A DNA stretch of 64,000 nucleotides from Triplophysa rosa. Lineage: Eukaryota > Chordata > Actinopteri > Cypriniformes > Nemacheilidae. The stretch lies in NCBI RefSeq assembly GCF_024868665.1, contig NC_079893.1:6527854-6591853 (forward strand), read 5' to 3'. The notes under the pieces were generated by a model. It made no database searches, was not told the origin of the DNA, and saw only the letters and a program-made list of their open reading frames with translations. Made by a program: the position numbers and the translations under genes. Within the stretch, counting starts at the first letter, position 1. Each line of letters opens with the position of its first letter. Positions 36,740 through 47,598 of the stretch are shown here, in pieces.

Positions 36740-38175
36740 AGTTGGGTTACTTTGCGGAGATTATTGCCAAAAATTCAAATAATTCAAGAATTCTTTTTAA
36801 TATCTTAAACTTGGTTTTCAACCCTGTAAGGGACAACTGTTTTATGGTTTCCCCTTTGTGTGAAAATTTCTTGAGTTTTTTAAGGACAAAATAGCAGTGA
36901 TTAGACAGGCGATAGTACCTGCTTCTCTGGATCCTGCAGATTTGTTGCTGGCCACCAGATTCTTAAATTCCTGGGAGCCTATTACTATGTCTGAGCTATC
37001 TGATATAGTCACCAATCTGAAGTCTTCTTCCTCATCTTTAGATATTGTCCCTACTCACTTCCTGAAACAGGTGCTTGACAGTCTGGGGGCCAGTTCCTGT
37101 GGGGTGCCTCAAGGTTCCGTTTTGTCTCCTACGTTGTTCTCGTTATATATGTTACCCCTGGGTTCGATTTTTAGAAGGCATGGAGTGTCTTTTCATTTAT
37201 ATGCCGATGACATCCAAATTTATTTGCCGTTTAAGCACACGGATAAGATGGGTTTAAATGATTTAAATTCTTGGATGGCCTCAAATTTCCTCCACCTCAA
37301 TGCTAGTAAAACTGAAGCCATTGTGTTTGGACCCGTTGTGGGGAAAGCAAAAAGCATTAGCAACCTTGGTGACCTTTATTCGTCTATTAAACCTACTGTG
37401 AAAACCCTAGGAGATTCGGCATTGAAGTTTGATAAGCATATCAATACAGTAGTTAAATCCAGTTTTTTTCATCTGAAATTGCTAGCCAGAGTTAAATCTT
37501 TTCTGTCCCCCAAAGACCTGGAGAGAGTTCCACACGCTTTTGTTTTATCTCGGCTGGACTACTGTAACTCCATACTGTATATGCCGGTATCTCTCAGTCA
37601 TCTTTTACTAGGCTTCAAATGGTGCAAAATGCAGCAGCCATATTTTTAAAAGGAGGCCAAAAATTATTATGTATTAAAAATGACTATATTAATGGCTCTT
37701 AACTGGTCGCCGATTCGTCTGAGAGTTGATTTTAAGATATTGTTGTTTGTTTTTAATTCTTTGAATGGTCTTGCTCCCTCTTACCTGGTTGAACTAGTGA
37801 ATTGGAACACCTTGGGCAGGTGTCTGAGGTCTTCTGATAACCATACACTGGTTCAGCCACGGACTCACCTTAAATGTAGAGGCGACCTGGCATTCGCTGT
37901 GATTGGTCCCAGGCTCTGGAATTCGCTGCCGTTTTATTTGAGATTGCTGTCCTCTGTCTCGTTATTTCAATCGAAGCTAAAGGTCTATCTGTTGTCCCGT
38001 GCCTTATACGTTGTTATTTGTTTTATCTGTTCTTTTTTATTTCTTTTTTAATTTTTATTTTCTTGGAGTGTTGTTTTAGATTGTGTAAAGCACACAACTT
38101 CGGTACGATACTGGTCAACTTTTGTTGCGTTTATGTGTGCTATATAAACAATAAACTGAACTGAAACTGAACTGA
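36740..38175 (+). pseudogene. CR1/L2-type LINE reverse transcriptase, internally deleted
   Basis: Translated pieces read, in order: an endonuclease-RT linker (YFAEIIAKNSNNSRILFNIL, about 36748), the RT N-terminal region ([19 protein letters not shown]), then after an abrupt join near 37085 the palm motifs [19 protein letters not shown] and [13 protein letters not shown] with the catalytic Asp pair, and the thumb and C-terminal region to about 38050, with at least two frame breaks (around 37610 and 37680). About 130 residues, including the first catalytic Asp (the usual LDLSAAFD motif), are missing at the join, yet the reading frame is kept across it. The 3' end has a short repeat tail, CTGAACTGAAACTGAACTGA. 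This is a dead non-LTR retrotransposon of a type common in teleosts, not a host gene. Confidence 0.85.
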
Positions 38176-38189
38176 TACCAAACCCAATG

Positions 38190-38856
38190 TGCCAGAAACT
38201 TGGGCTTTTTACTACAGCAGTCTCAAATTTGACAAACAGATTAATTCTGTTGTTAAATCTTGTTTATTTCATCTTTGCCTTCTTGCCAAAGTTAAGCCGT
38301 TTTTATCCATGAACAAATTCGAAATGTCCATTCATGCATTTGTGTCACCTCACCTGGACTATTTCAACTCACTTTATGTTGGTGTCTCTCAGTCCTCGAT
38401 TTCTCGCCTTCAGCTAGTACAGAATGCTGCTGCCAAACATCTTACAGGGAAGCGCAAGCACGATTATGTCACACCCATCTTACGCTCACTGCACTGGCTT
38501 CCTCAAATACAGGATTGATTTTAAAATTGTTTTGTTTGTTTATAAAGCCCTTAATAATCTAGCTCCTCAATATTTAACGGATCTCCTGCTCCCATACACA
38601 CCCCCCAGAACCTCTATTGGCCCGAAACTCTGGAATAGCCTTCCAAACTATCTCCATATTTCAAACCAGACTCAAAACACACTTATTTTCTCTTGCTTTT
38701 AATGTTCCTTAATTGATTATTCTTATCTTGTTTTTGGTGATGTTGCTGAATGTACTGGTATGCTCTTGCTTTAGTCATTTTATCTGCTTGTACAGCACTT
38801 TGGTCCATCTCGGTGGTTTTTAAACGTGCTACATAAATAAACATTGATTGATTGAT
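38190..38856 (+). pseudogene. Second CR1/L2-type LINE 3' fragment
   Basis: Encodes the LINE C-terminal region: KFDKQINSVVKSCLFHL, LVQNAAAKHLTG, then in the next frame RIDFKIVLFVYKALNNLAP and SIGPKLWNSLPNYL. It has one frameshift near 38510 and an internal loss before SIGPKLW. The 3' end is an ATTG-type tail (ACATTGATTGATTGATG), as in L2-like fish LINEs. The tail differs from that of the upstream fragment, so these are two families or subfamilies lying head to tail, not one element. Confidence 0.82.
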
Positions 38857-39099
38857 GCAAATGGGTCCACATGAACCTCTTTTGATTTAATCCTTCTCTT
38901 TCAGAGCTACATGCCATGCACTCAAGACATTCTTTATGCCTACAAAATCAACAAACCAGTAGTAGCAGACTACTATTTTCTTTTCCGTAATGTCTGCTTC
39001 CTGGGCCTCATTCCATATTTTAAGCTGCAACACTTCTTTCGCTATAAAAACACCATCTTCTTTATCGTTGCTTCCAGCGAATACGAACAAGTCGTGTTC

Positions 39100-39173
39100 A
39101 AGGAAAACAGCACAGTTCTATCTTTAAGACTTAATTAAGGAAAACAGCACAGTTCTATCTTTAAGACTTAATT
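39100..39173. repeat. 37-bp tandem duplication
   Basis: AGGAAAACAGCACAGTTCTA begins at 39101 and again at 39138, and the following TCTTTAAGACTTAATT also repeats. It lies at the broken edge of G-alpha copy 1. Confidence 0.9.
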
Positions 39174-39262
39174 AAACTAAATTGTGTAATATATGTGTGT
39201 GCAATAGTGGAATTGACATCAAAATTCAAAGTCTAACTTTAAAATCTGTGCTTTAATGTATA
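39170..39262 (-). mobile_element. Inverted internal fragment of the family H hAT element
   Basis: The complement matches the interior of the elements at 2378, 20219 and 40119 (TACATTAAAGCACAGATTTT … CACTATTGCACACACATAT). No terminal repeat is present, so it arrived by rearrangement rather than by a simple transposition. Confidence 0.8.
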
Positions 39263-39395
39263 AAGACTGTTTAAGAGCACCATTCACAACAGGTTCTTCC
39301 GCAAACATACCATCATCCTCTTCTTTAACAAAATGGTCCTGCTGGCAGAGAAAGTGAAGACTGTAGATATCTGGAAGAATTTTCCAGAAATATGA

Positions 39396-39779
39396 ATTTG
39401 CACTGGGTGTTGTCTAGAAGTTATCTAAATGAAACTTAGAAGTATCTGAATTACGCAGTAATTCTAGTTTCGTGAAAGCATGTAATTCTATTGTAATGCA
39501 GATTTGTTTCTGATGTCACGGTTTTTAAAATAAATCATCATCTTTGTTTTTCCTTGTTGACACATCATTATTTTAAAAGCACTGCATACTGTTACATGCA
39601 TAAATTGTATGTAAAACCAGTCCCATGTAAATGGTCACATTCAATACGAAAAAAATTATTCTCTCCAAAATTATGTATAATTAGAATTAGAACAGTACAC
39701 GTATTAAAACGTTCCAATAGGCTTTTCATTTTAAATTAAATGGTCTCACACATACAGATAAAATGTATCCCTTGTACAG
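39396..39779. other. Spacer between G-alpha copies
   Basis: AT-rich, no signal. Confidence 0.4.
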
Positions 39780-40630
39780 TATAAGGCTTAAATATATTCC
39801 GAACGAAGACAAATTCTGTTCAGGGGAGGACAACAGCCTTGCGTCTTTGAGACTCTTTGAGCACCCAGAGGTTCTTCCTCAACAGTACCATACCATCATC
39901 TTATTCCTCAACGAAATCGACCTGCTGGGCTGGCAGAGAAAGAAAAAACTGGATATCCAGAACAATTTTCTAGAATTCAGAGGTGACCCGCACAGCCTGC
40001 AAGAAGTGCAGAAGTTTCTGGTTCAGTGCTTTAGGCAGAAGATGGAGAACGACAGCCGACTGTTTTACCTTCACTTCACTACTGCCGTGGACACAGAGAA
40101 CATTCAGATAGTGTTAAACAGTGTTGGGTAAGTTACTCTCAAAAAGTAATGAATTACTAGTTACTAATTACTCTCTCCAAAAAGTATTTAGTTACTTATT
40201 ACTAATTACTTTCTATATCCTATATCAACCTTGATTAGTTAAGTGATTCAAGGATAGGCATGAAAGGGCTCTTTTAATTCATTCAAATAAATAATATTAA
40301 ACTACATAAAGTATTCTTATTAACTGACCAAAGTATTACAAATGTGAGAATTATACATTAAAGCACAGATTTTAAAGTTAGATTTTGAATTTTGATGTCA
40401 ATTCCACTATTGCACACACGTATATTACACAAAGTATTTAGTTTAATTACATCAAAAGTAACTAATTAAATGACAGAAAAAATAAGAGTAATCCCTTACT
40501 TTACTTTTTCAAGGGAAAAGTAATTAAATTACAGTAACTAATTACTTAGTAACTAGTTAAACCCAACACTGGTGTTAAAGACACAATAATGCAGATAAAC
40601 CTCAAAAATGAAGTCAAGTCAATGTAAGAA
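39780..40630 (+). pseudogene. G-protein alpha subunit (G12/13 class) pseudogene, copy 2
   Basis: A continuous frame to 40118 covers the C-terminal half of a G-alpha: EDNSLASLRLF, YHTIILFLNEIDLL, FRGDPHSLQEVQKFLVQCF, HFTTAVDTENIQ. TTAxxTEN is the G12/13 form of the TCAT guanine-binding loop. NKxD is altered to NEID, losing the lysine. The terminal exon is cut at 40118 by a full hAT element (40119-40571); the tail resumes with ATAATGCAGATAAACC and a TAA near 40628. The 3' flank is homologous to that of copy 3 (…AATCTTCCAAAT…GAATAAAAAATAA), so whole segments were duplicated, not just exons. Confidence 0.75.
40119..40571 (+). mobile_element. hAT-like non-autonomous transposon, family H, copy 3
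   Basis: Starts CAGTGTTGGGTAAGTTACTC, ends AACCCAACACTG. A perfect 8-bp duplication GTGTTAAA lies at 40111-40118 and 40572-40579. It sits in the last exon of G-alpha copy 2, so that copy was either already dead or was killed by this insertion. Confidence 0.9.
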
Positions 40631-41442
40631 GCAAATGTTCAATGTGCAGACTTGTTAACAAACTGTGTTTACCTTGAATGTGTCTCAAGTAATCTTCCAA
40701 ATTTGGATGAATAAAAAATAAATTTAGGTGAACTATCCCTTTAACTTTTTTCTTTTCTTGTATGTTTTTCACTTGGATGGTTTCTAACTGATCATTTACA
40801 AGAGACAGTCTGATAATACAGTCTCAACTCAAATAGCAAGAAACGTTTAATAACCGAGTGCTTCAGTTGGCATAGAGCTCCATCTACTGGCAAAATACAG
40901 TCATGCATCGCTTTAAAAATAAAGTTGACTAATGACAAGAGAAGCGTATGCCTGCACAACCGGAGTTTTCCAGGGCCGCATTTCTAGGGCCCTAGTTTTT
41001 TGTAACAGCGCCACCTACGGGACGGGGTAATATAGCGGAGGCTGCCGTTTCAGGACCGCATTTATATATCAAGTGTTTGAAAATAAATTATTGGGAGGCA
41101 AGTGTTTCACTGAGCATCTTTAGTGGTGTTTGTGCCCCCTCTTACATTTTAATGTTTACTTGCAAACAAGTTTGTATCACTTAGCACATTATCAGCAGAT
41201 TGCAAAATGTTGAAGAAATAGTTCTATTCCACAAAATAGTTCTATTCTGTCTAGCTCCAAAAAGTATTTAACAATCTAATTTGAGAACGTGTGTAAGCCT
41301 ATGTGTAATACGTGTGTGTGTACTCAGCAGATAAATGGATTTATTTCTGCTAGTTGTAAAATGTACTTATGCATTTATCATGACATCACAAACAACCCCA
41401 AACACACACCTCACATGCCCATTCATTTACATTGTTTTTTCA
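40631..41442. other. Spacer between G-alpha copies 2 and 3
   Basis: Contains a family A MITE end (TTTAGGTGAACTATCCCTTT at about 40723-40742). The word CATAGAGCTCCATCTACTGG (about 40872) also occurs near 34440, so it belongs to a dispersed repeat. No exon. Confidence 0.45.
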
Positions 41443-42111
41443 GTCAAAGGAATCGGTGAAATACTTCCTTCCCAACATGAATCGCATTGGTCAGCTTGTG
41501 CGTATTCAAGTAATCGCCAGTTTTAACATCTGATCAATAAACATAAGATGATGCAAATGAGACCACATACATTATTTTAATGGTACCACTCTCTTTTAGA
41601 GCATCAGGACATTCTTTATTTACGCGGACACAAAATTGACTATTTTGTTTTCCGTAATATCATGGTAGTCGGAACTCATAAAATGCGGAGATACTATGGA
41701 AATTCCAACACCACCCTCCTCTTCATCGCAGCTTCCGACGAGTACGACCAATTCTCGTTAGATAAGGACAACAGCCTGGTTGAGTCTTTGAGAATCTTTA
41801 AGGTCATCATCAACAACAGGCTCCACCTCAACAGTACCATCACCCTATTCCTCAACAAAACAGACCTGCTGGCAGAGAAAGTAAAGACGGTATCCGGAAG
41901 AATTTTCCAGAATTCAGAGGTGACCCGCACAGCCTGGAAGAAGTGCAGGAGTTTTTGCTTCAGTGCTTTAGGCAGCACATGGAAAACGACAGCCGGACGT
42001 TTTACCATCACTTCACTACTGCTGTGGACACAGAGAACAATCGGATTGCATTCAACAGCGTTAAAGACATAATAATGCAGAAGAACCTCAAAAAAGTCAA
42101 ATCAATGTAAG
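41443..42111 (+). pseudogene. G-protein alpha subunit (G12/13 class) pseudogene, copy 3, best preserved
   Basis: Two exons are visible. Exon a (about 41443-41512) follows TTTTTTCAG and encodes KESVKYFLPNMNRIGQL, the end of the helical domain, with a GTAATC donor. Exon b (about 41600-42111) follows CTCTTTTAG and encodes HQDILYLRGHKIDY, LLFIAASDEYDQFSLD, FLNKTDLLAEKVKT, then after a 4-nt deletion near 41891 FRGDPHSLEEVQEFLLQCF and HHFTTAVDTEN, ending in TAA at 42109-42111. NKTD and TTAxxTEN are intact, but the switch II DVGGQ (with the catalytic Gln) is replaced by VVGTHK. AATAAA follows at 42203-42208. Exons carrying the P-loop are not visible upstream. Mammalian GNA12 lies near BRAT1, so this is probably a decayed lineage-specific gna12/gna13-like paralogue. 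Confidence 0.75.
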
Positions 42112-42332
42112 AATCAGCGTGTAGACTTGTATGCAAACAAACTATTATTTACCTCGAATGTGCTGAAAGTAATCTGCCAAATGTATTAATGTGCTTTGGG
42201 TGAATAAAAAATGACCATTTTTGTTTTTAGGTAAACTGTCCCTTTACTCGGATTTATGAAAATGGACATTTTCATGTACCGTATACGGCAGCATGAGACA
42301 AGATAACATCATTGGTTATCTAGACAAGGTTA

Positions 42333-42338
42333 TTTATT
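42333..42338 (-). terminator. Polyadenylation signal for BRAT1
   Basis: AATAAA on the minus strand, 44 nt past the BRAT1 stop. It implies a very short 3' UTR that faces the 3' end of G-alpha copy 3. Confidence 0.5.
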
Positions 42339-42381
42339 TCTCTCTGGTATTATAAAAACACTTATGCTACACAGTATATTC

Positions 42382-45300
42382 TCAATAGCAATCTACTATA
42401 TTCTCCTCCGTCTGCTGGACAGATAAAAGAATATCCTCCATTAGCGATCGTGGAGAATTCACTACATGATCTCTACTCAAGATTAAAGTCCTCTGCATAG
42501 AGTCGAGATCCAATAACCGCACCACATCGGGCAGACTGATCTCCCTGATGCTCAGTAGATCGCTGTCCATTTTCTCACAAGACTCTTTAGCTCCATTTAT
42601 CACACACAAAGACCGCTCTGCCTGCGGTTTGTTGAGATATCGACTCCCAACCTCATCGCCCCATCTGTTACCACAGACATCCAAAACAACATCGCTGCGA
42701 TCGATGTCAACAGCAAGTGTCCTAAGCTTGAGCAAGAGCGAGCAAGCTTTCTCACACACCGGCCTATCACAGTCAAACAAGCTGTTGAGCAGCAAATCCA
42801 ACAGACCGAGATCTTTGAGTTTGCGCAGAGCTTGCGTCAAGCGCGTCTCATCTGGCGAACTTGAGATCTGGGTGGCGTACGGACAGTACGTCAGCGTTCT
42901 CTCCATTAACACATCCGCTAGCTCCAGCGTGTGTATTTTGACTTCCCAGTCCAAGTCGTTGCCTCCCAATGACAGCACGGCGCTCAGGGATTGGTCCAGA
43001 GCTGGGAGTGGGTGTGTTCCTTTCAGCCACGATGTGAACGCTTTGACCACAGCTCTCCGAGGGAAGCCTTCCGTGTCTTGAGAAAGAATGGCCATCATTT
43101 GTGTTAAAACCTCCTCCTGAAGTTCAACAGTACGTAAAGAACATGAGATTAATACAATTATTAAGAGCCACGAAGAGATGTATGTTCAGTGTGATTAAAC
43201 CAAGTAACTCGCCGGAAGAAGCTCCGTCTGTTGGACTAGAGAGGTAACCGCTTCCCCGACAGCACCCACAGCGCTAGCCCTGACGTAGCCTTCAACATCT
43301 GCTAAAGAAGACAGAAGAATGGAGAACATGCTGCTGGTGTGCAGAACTTCAGCATAACCAGTGTTACCTGAGAAAAACAAGTACATAAGTGATGAAACAC
43401 AACTCAAATAGAAAGAAAATATGATTAACTGTACAATGTAGAGAAATATAAACTTACCACGGAGGGCAGCTGTCATTTGAGTGATAAACTCTAGCGTGGA
43501 GTCTCTCACTTCCCATCGCAGATCACACGTGCGTTTCTCCAAAGCTGGGAAGAGATCTGCCGAACAAACGTGTTTGTTTGTGACTTTAATCTGTATACTG
43601 AATGTAAAAAAACTCAAAATGGTTGAAATGTCCCTTTCATTATAAATGAAGCTAAAGTGCTCCTTACCACGGCTGATAAACTGGAGCAGATCGGGAAAAG
43701 GTGAACACACACCAACCCACCTCACGGCAGCCTGAAGTGCCTTCTTTAAAACCTTAAAATTACAAAAAAGAGTAAGGGGATAGTTCACCCAAAAAGAAAA
43801 ATTCTGTCATCATTTACTCATTCTAGAGGTGTTCCAAAGCTATATCATTTTTTTGTTCAACAAAAAATATATATTTTGATAAATGTGGGAAACCAGTTCT
43901 GGGGCGCCATTGACTACCATACTTTTTTTCAATAGTGTAATCAATAGGGTAATCAATAGTGGCCCAGAACTGTAAATGTCAGGTTACAAACATTCTTCCA
44001 CATATATCTTGTGTAAATAAAACTTGTATAGGTTTGGAACAACTTCTGGGTGAGTAAATGATTGAACTTTTATTTATTTTTATTTTAATATCTATGTCAA
44101 AACTAACAAGGACTCTGAAGAAACCGAGGACTGAACCATGTCAAGGCCACAGGCTACGATTCCTTGAGAACACAGAAAATCTATAGCTTGAATAAAATGC
44201 ATATCACTTTAGATAAAAGCATCTTCCAAAAGGTAAATGTTGAAGTTCTAATTCAGCTTTTTTTATATTGACGTAAAATAGGAATATTTTAAGGCTGTAT
44301 GCACACTCACTGTGGCATGGGAATCTGGATTCTGTAGATACTCCAAGAGGACACCAAACACTTCATGCCGTAAATCCAAATTTTCTATGTACAGAAACAA
44401 CAAAAGGAATAGTGTAGCAAATAAATCCAAACGTGTGTGTGTTCTGGGTGTGTAAATCTAACACAATATAATTGAGAAAAGGTGGATCCGCACACAATGA
44501 ATCAAGCTTGCCAAAAAATATTATAATTCTACAGAGGCTACAAGAAACCTAAACATGCTAAATGTTTTTCGAATAACACTGATGAAGGGTTGATCTCCAA
44601 AACATCCTTGCACTTTTTTAACATGTGGCCTCTACAAAATTATATATTTTTAATCGGATCCATTTTTCACTACGTACAGAAAGATAATTAACCTACTGCT
44701 TTTTAAAGTAACTTTATGAATTAACAGAGCAACCCAAATTCTGTCTGCAAGAGTCGTTACCGTTATACACACTGAGGGCATCTAATGTATCCAGGCCACA
44801 CCTCTGAACCTTGCAGCAGCCAATCAGTTGAGTGGATACAATACTAGGTAGTGAAAAGGATGGGCGATGTCCAGAGCAAATCCTCAGGAGTAGCATCACA
44901 GAGCAGGTGACTTGTGGAATGTCTTCGAATGGATATTTCTTACAGAGATAAAAAAAAATGCTTGCAGACTGGGAGAACATACTAACAGATGAACTGACTT
45001 TTATGAGTTCAAATCTCATTTCTGGGTAGAAAGGCAACTTTTAGACCAAACCCCAGAGAGTTTTCAGTAAAGCAGACTTACTGTGTGTGCCAGCTCTGTT
45101 ATGCCTGATAAACTCTGCAGGAGCAGAGAGATGCATGAGGATTTCTGGGATAGCTGTTTCTTCACGACTATTTCCAGCTCCTTTTCTGCTGGACATGTGA
45201 AGTTTTTTATGTAAGTTGCAACAGCATGATTTCAAATACAGTATAGAAAGGGACAATTTTGTGTGCATGTGATACCTATGTCTTGAAGCTGTGTCGACAA

Positions 45301-47181
45301 GCAACGCAAGGGGAGCAAGATGATATTGATGGCCTTTCTTTTTAACTCCTCAGGACTGACAAATAAAGCAGAAAGAAATAAAGAGACGCTTATAAAAAAA
45401 AAACAAGCATAATATTTAAAAAGACTGCTAGATCACCATTTTTCCAGCGTTACGATAAGTGCTGCACACTGAAAACAGTCCTTTCCATTTCCAGCACCCA
45501 ACATGGCTTCCATTAATTCCTTCACTTTACAATCTGATTGACTGAGTAGAGGAGTTCTGTGACAGAAATTAAAATACATAATCATGAAATTCAATTCAAA
45601 TGTATTTCCATAGTGCATTCATAATCTTCATTGTGGGCAAAGCAGCTACACCTTAAAAACAAACAGTAGAGACATAAGAAAAATAAAGATAAAGAATAAT
45701 AAATTGCAAGAAATTATAGACAATAGCAAAAATAAACTACACAGAATACACGGTATTAGGGTTTAAATAGAGAAAAAAATAATGAAAGAAAATATGAAAA
45801 AATGAGATCAATGACAAATGTGTACACAGTCAATACCCAAATGCAAAATATATGAATATTATATAATATGCGTTTATACATATTAAAGGCAAAAAGGTTC
45901 AAATGACATTTAACAAAAAACACCACTTTATTTGTAATTCATTATTATTTATAGACGTTTAAAATGCAGGCTAATAAAACAAAAATATAAAGAATTCTAA
46001 AGTCCTGTTCAACTCACCTCACAGCGGCTTGAAGGACAGTCATGAGAGGCAGCGTCAATAAACCAGACCCCCCGTTAATCAAGACCTCCAGAGGTACCAG
46101 GACATCTTTCCACAGCATGCTTCTGATTGGCTCTCCACACTGAGAGAGAACCAACGACAGCAGCTTTAAGCCCTGGATGACCTGAGGATGTTTCTTTGAG
46201 CCCAATGCTTCGACCCCAGCTCGAATGATCTCCGAGGACACCGAGACCCAATCAGGGCCCAGAGGACATTGAGCTGAACCCACAGCATCACTGCTGTTGC
46301 TCATCTTTGATGATGTCATGAAGTTTAGAATATTCACTAAAACCTCATTGGCTAAAGAGCTGACGAACAGACTCGGGTCATTCTGCAGATGGAGAAGAAC
46401 TTTGATGAGTCCTGTGGATAAAAGTCATATGATTAGACTGAAGGCGTAAAGACTGAAAATTGAAGACAGAGTTTGGAAACATTTTCATCTAAAACGGACA
46501 ACAAAAAAAACATTTCATAAATAATCAGTTCACCGTTTTTGGTATGACTGTGTTTACCATTTTCACGGACGAATTCGAGAGCTTTCCGATGGTTCAGCGT
46601 ATGTAACAGGCCCTGCAGCCAACCACTGCGCACTGAAGGTTCGTGCCATAGATCAGGCGCGCACCAGCCTCCCCGCTTGAACGCGCACGCTAGCAGACCT
46701 TCCTCCTGTTGAACGCCAAAACAGAGATGACAGTTCAACCTCATCATTATAACCCATCTGCTTTTTGTTTTGCAATGCTGCTACAGATAAGGGTCACCTC
46801 AAGCAAGCTGAAGCCTTGCTCGGTGGCAGCCAGAAGTCCAGTGAGTTTGAGGGTGAACGACAGGATAGCATGATCTGTATCTTTACATTTACAAACGCTG
46901 GATATGAACTCCAAAAGACACGGTTGCTGCTGCAGAAGACCCTCTCCATTAACGTTCCCTAAAAAACATGTATTTCAGTAGATGAGACCTTTGGTAATGC
47001 ATTAGATGGAGGTAAATCCCGCAGTACAACAAAGAACATTTGAGTGTTGCTTACTTTGGTTGGGAAGATCTTTAAACCAATCCAACAGTTTCTCTAAAGA
47101 GGTATCATCAGGTGGAGACTGCCTCGGGTCTGCCAAAGCCACACAGATCCTTGGCAGAAAGGATAAGCACTCACTGTCCAT
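42382..47181 (-). CDS. brat1: BRAT1, BRCA1-associated ATM activator 1
   Basis: A nuclear and cytoplasmic HEAT-repeat protein tied to ATM/DNA-damage signalling and, in more recent work, to the INTS9/INTS11 Integrator module. Thirteen coding exons join in phase into 823 codons (human BRAT1 is 821). Plus-strand exon spans from the 5' end: 47055-47181, 46798-46958, 46558-46705, 46018-46411, 45437-45556, 45276-45355, 45082-45185, 44761-44938, 44311-44384, 43668-43752, 43458-43556, 43201-43367, 42382-43116. Family marks: the N-terminus MDSEC with [30 protein letters not shown] in the centre, [33 protein letters not shown], and a C-terminus ending in DCY, as in the human protein. All internal introns are GT-AG; the exon 12 donor (TTG|GTTTAA) is weak but keeps phase. 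A family A MITE lies in intron 9. It is head-to-head with EIF3B. Confidence 0.96.
43776..44080. mobile_element. Family A MITE in BRAT1 intron 9
   Basis: GGGGATAGTTCACCCAAAAA at the left, TCTGTCATCATTTACTCATT, then GGTTTGGAACAACTTCTGGG and a GTGAGTAAATGATTG end. It is the standard order of this family. Confidence 0.75.
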
Positions 47182-47598
47182 GGCGCCGAAAATCCTTTTT
47201 AAAGTAACGATAGAGCTTTGTCAAATCAAACTGTCTGCGTTTGCACGCAACAAAACAATGTTACTGGTTAACGAAGCAAGTCAATACGTACAAGTAACAT
47301 TCTGAAAGTTGCTATAAAAATGACGACAGCATGCCTGACTGCGCTTACTGGCGCTCTGTACGGCGTTCTGGAAAGGACACATGTGACTCCGAAGCCAGTG
47401 TGCATATTTTTGCCTGCGTATGCGTAAATACGGCGCACTTTAATGTTCTCAAACACACGCGCACGCATGACAACAACGGACGCCAAGCGAGTTTGCGCAC
47501 TCGGGTGACAGGCCGCATTTACGTTTTCTTAACCATATCCGTTAGTTGCGTTATAAAGCAAACAGTCTAGTTGAAAGACACCGATTCCACAGCGTTAA
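47182..47598. promoter_or_regulatory. Bidirectional promoter of BRAT1 and EIF3B
   Basis: Only 417 bp separate the two start codons and no other gene lies between. The stretch 47330-47520 is rich in CpG relative to the region. Two NRF1-like words are present: TGCGTATGCGT at 47415-47425 and GCGCACGCAT near 47459-47468. No TATA box is seen near either start, consistent with housekeeping promoters. Both 5' UTRs must lie inside this interval unless an upstream exon is missed. Confidence 0.7.

Larger units (their letters stand above)
38904..39395 (+). pseudogene. G-protein alpha subunit (G12/13 class) pseudogene, copy 1
   Basis: A CTTTCAG acceptor (ending about 38903) leads into CTQDILYAYKINKPVV, the start of the Ras-like domain of G-alpha-12/13, then FFIVASSEYEQV and a broken end near 39137. 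After an interruption of about 150 bp, the same protein resumes at about 39288 as HNRFFRKHTIILFFNKMVLL and KVKTVDIWKNFPE, followed by a stop. The switch II segment that should read DVGGQ is replaced (FLGLIPYFK). The guanine-specificity motif NKxD reads NKMV. The break is filled by a 37-bp tandem duplication and an inverted piece of the family H hAT element. No GTP-binding P-loop exon is visible upstream. Non-functional. Confidence 0.72.

Noticed and set aside
36897..37649. 250-residue frame as a host gene
   Set aside because: It carries LINE reverse-transcriptase motifs and a deletion junction; it belongs to a dead retrotransposon.
41443..42111. Functional G-alpha gene for copy 3
   Set aside because: 4-nt deletion breaks the frame, the switch II DVGGQ is lost, and no P-loop exon is visible.
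42548..43081. 177-residue plus-strand open frame
   Set aside because: Antisense shadow of the last BRAT1 exon, which is clearly the coding strand by protein match.
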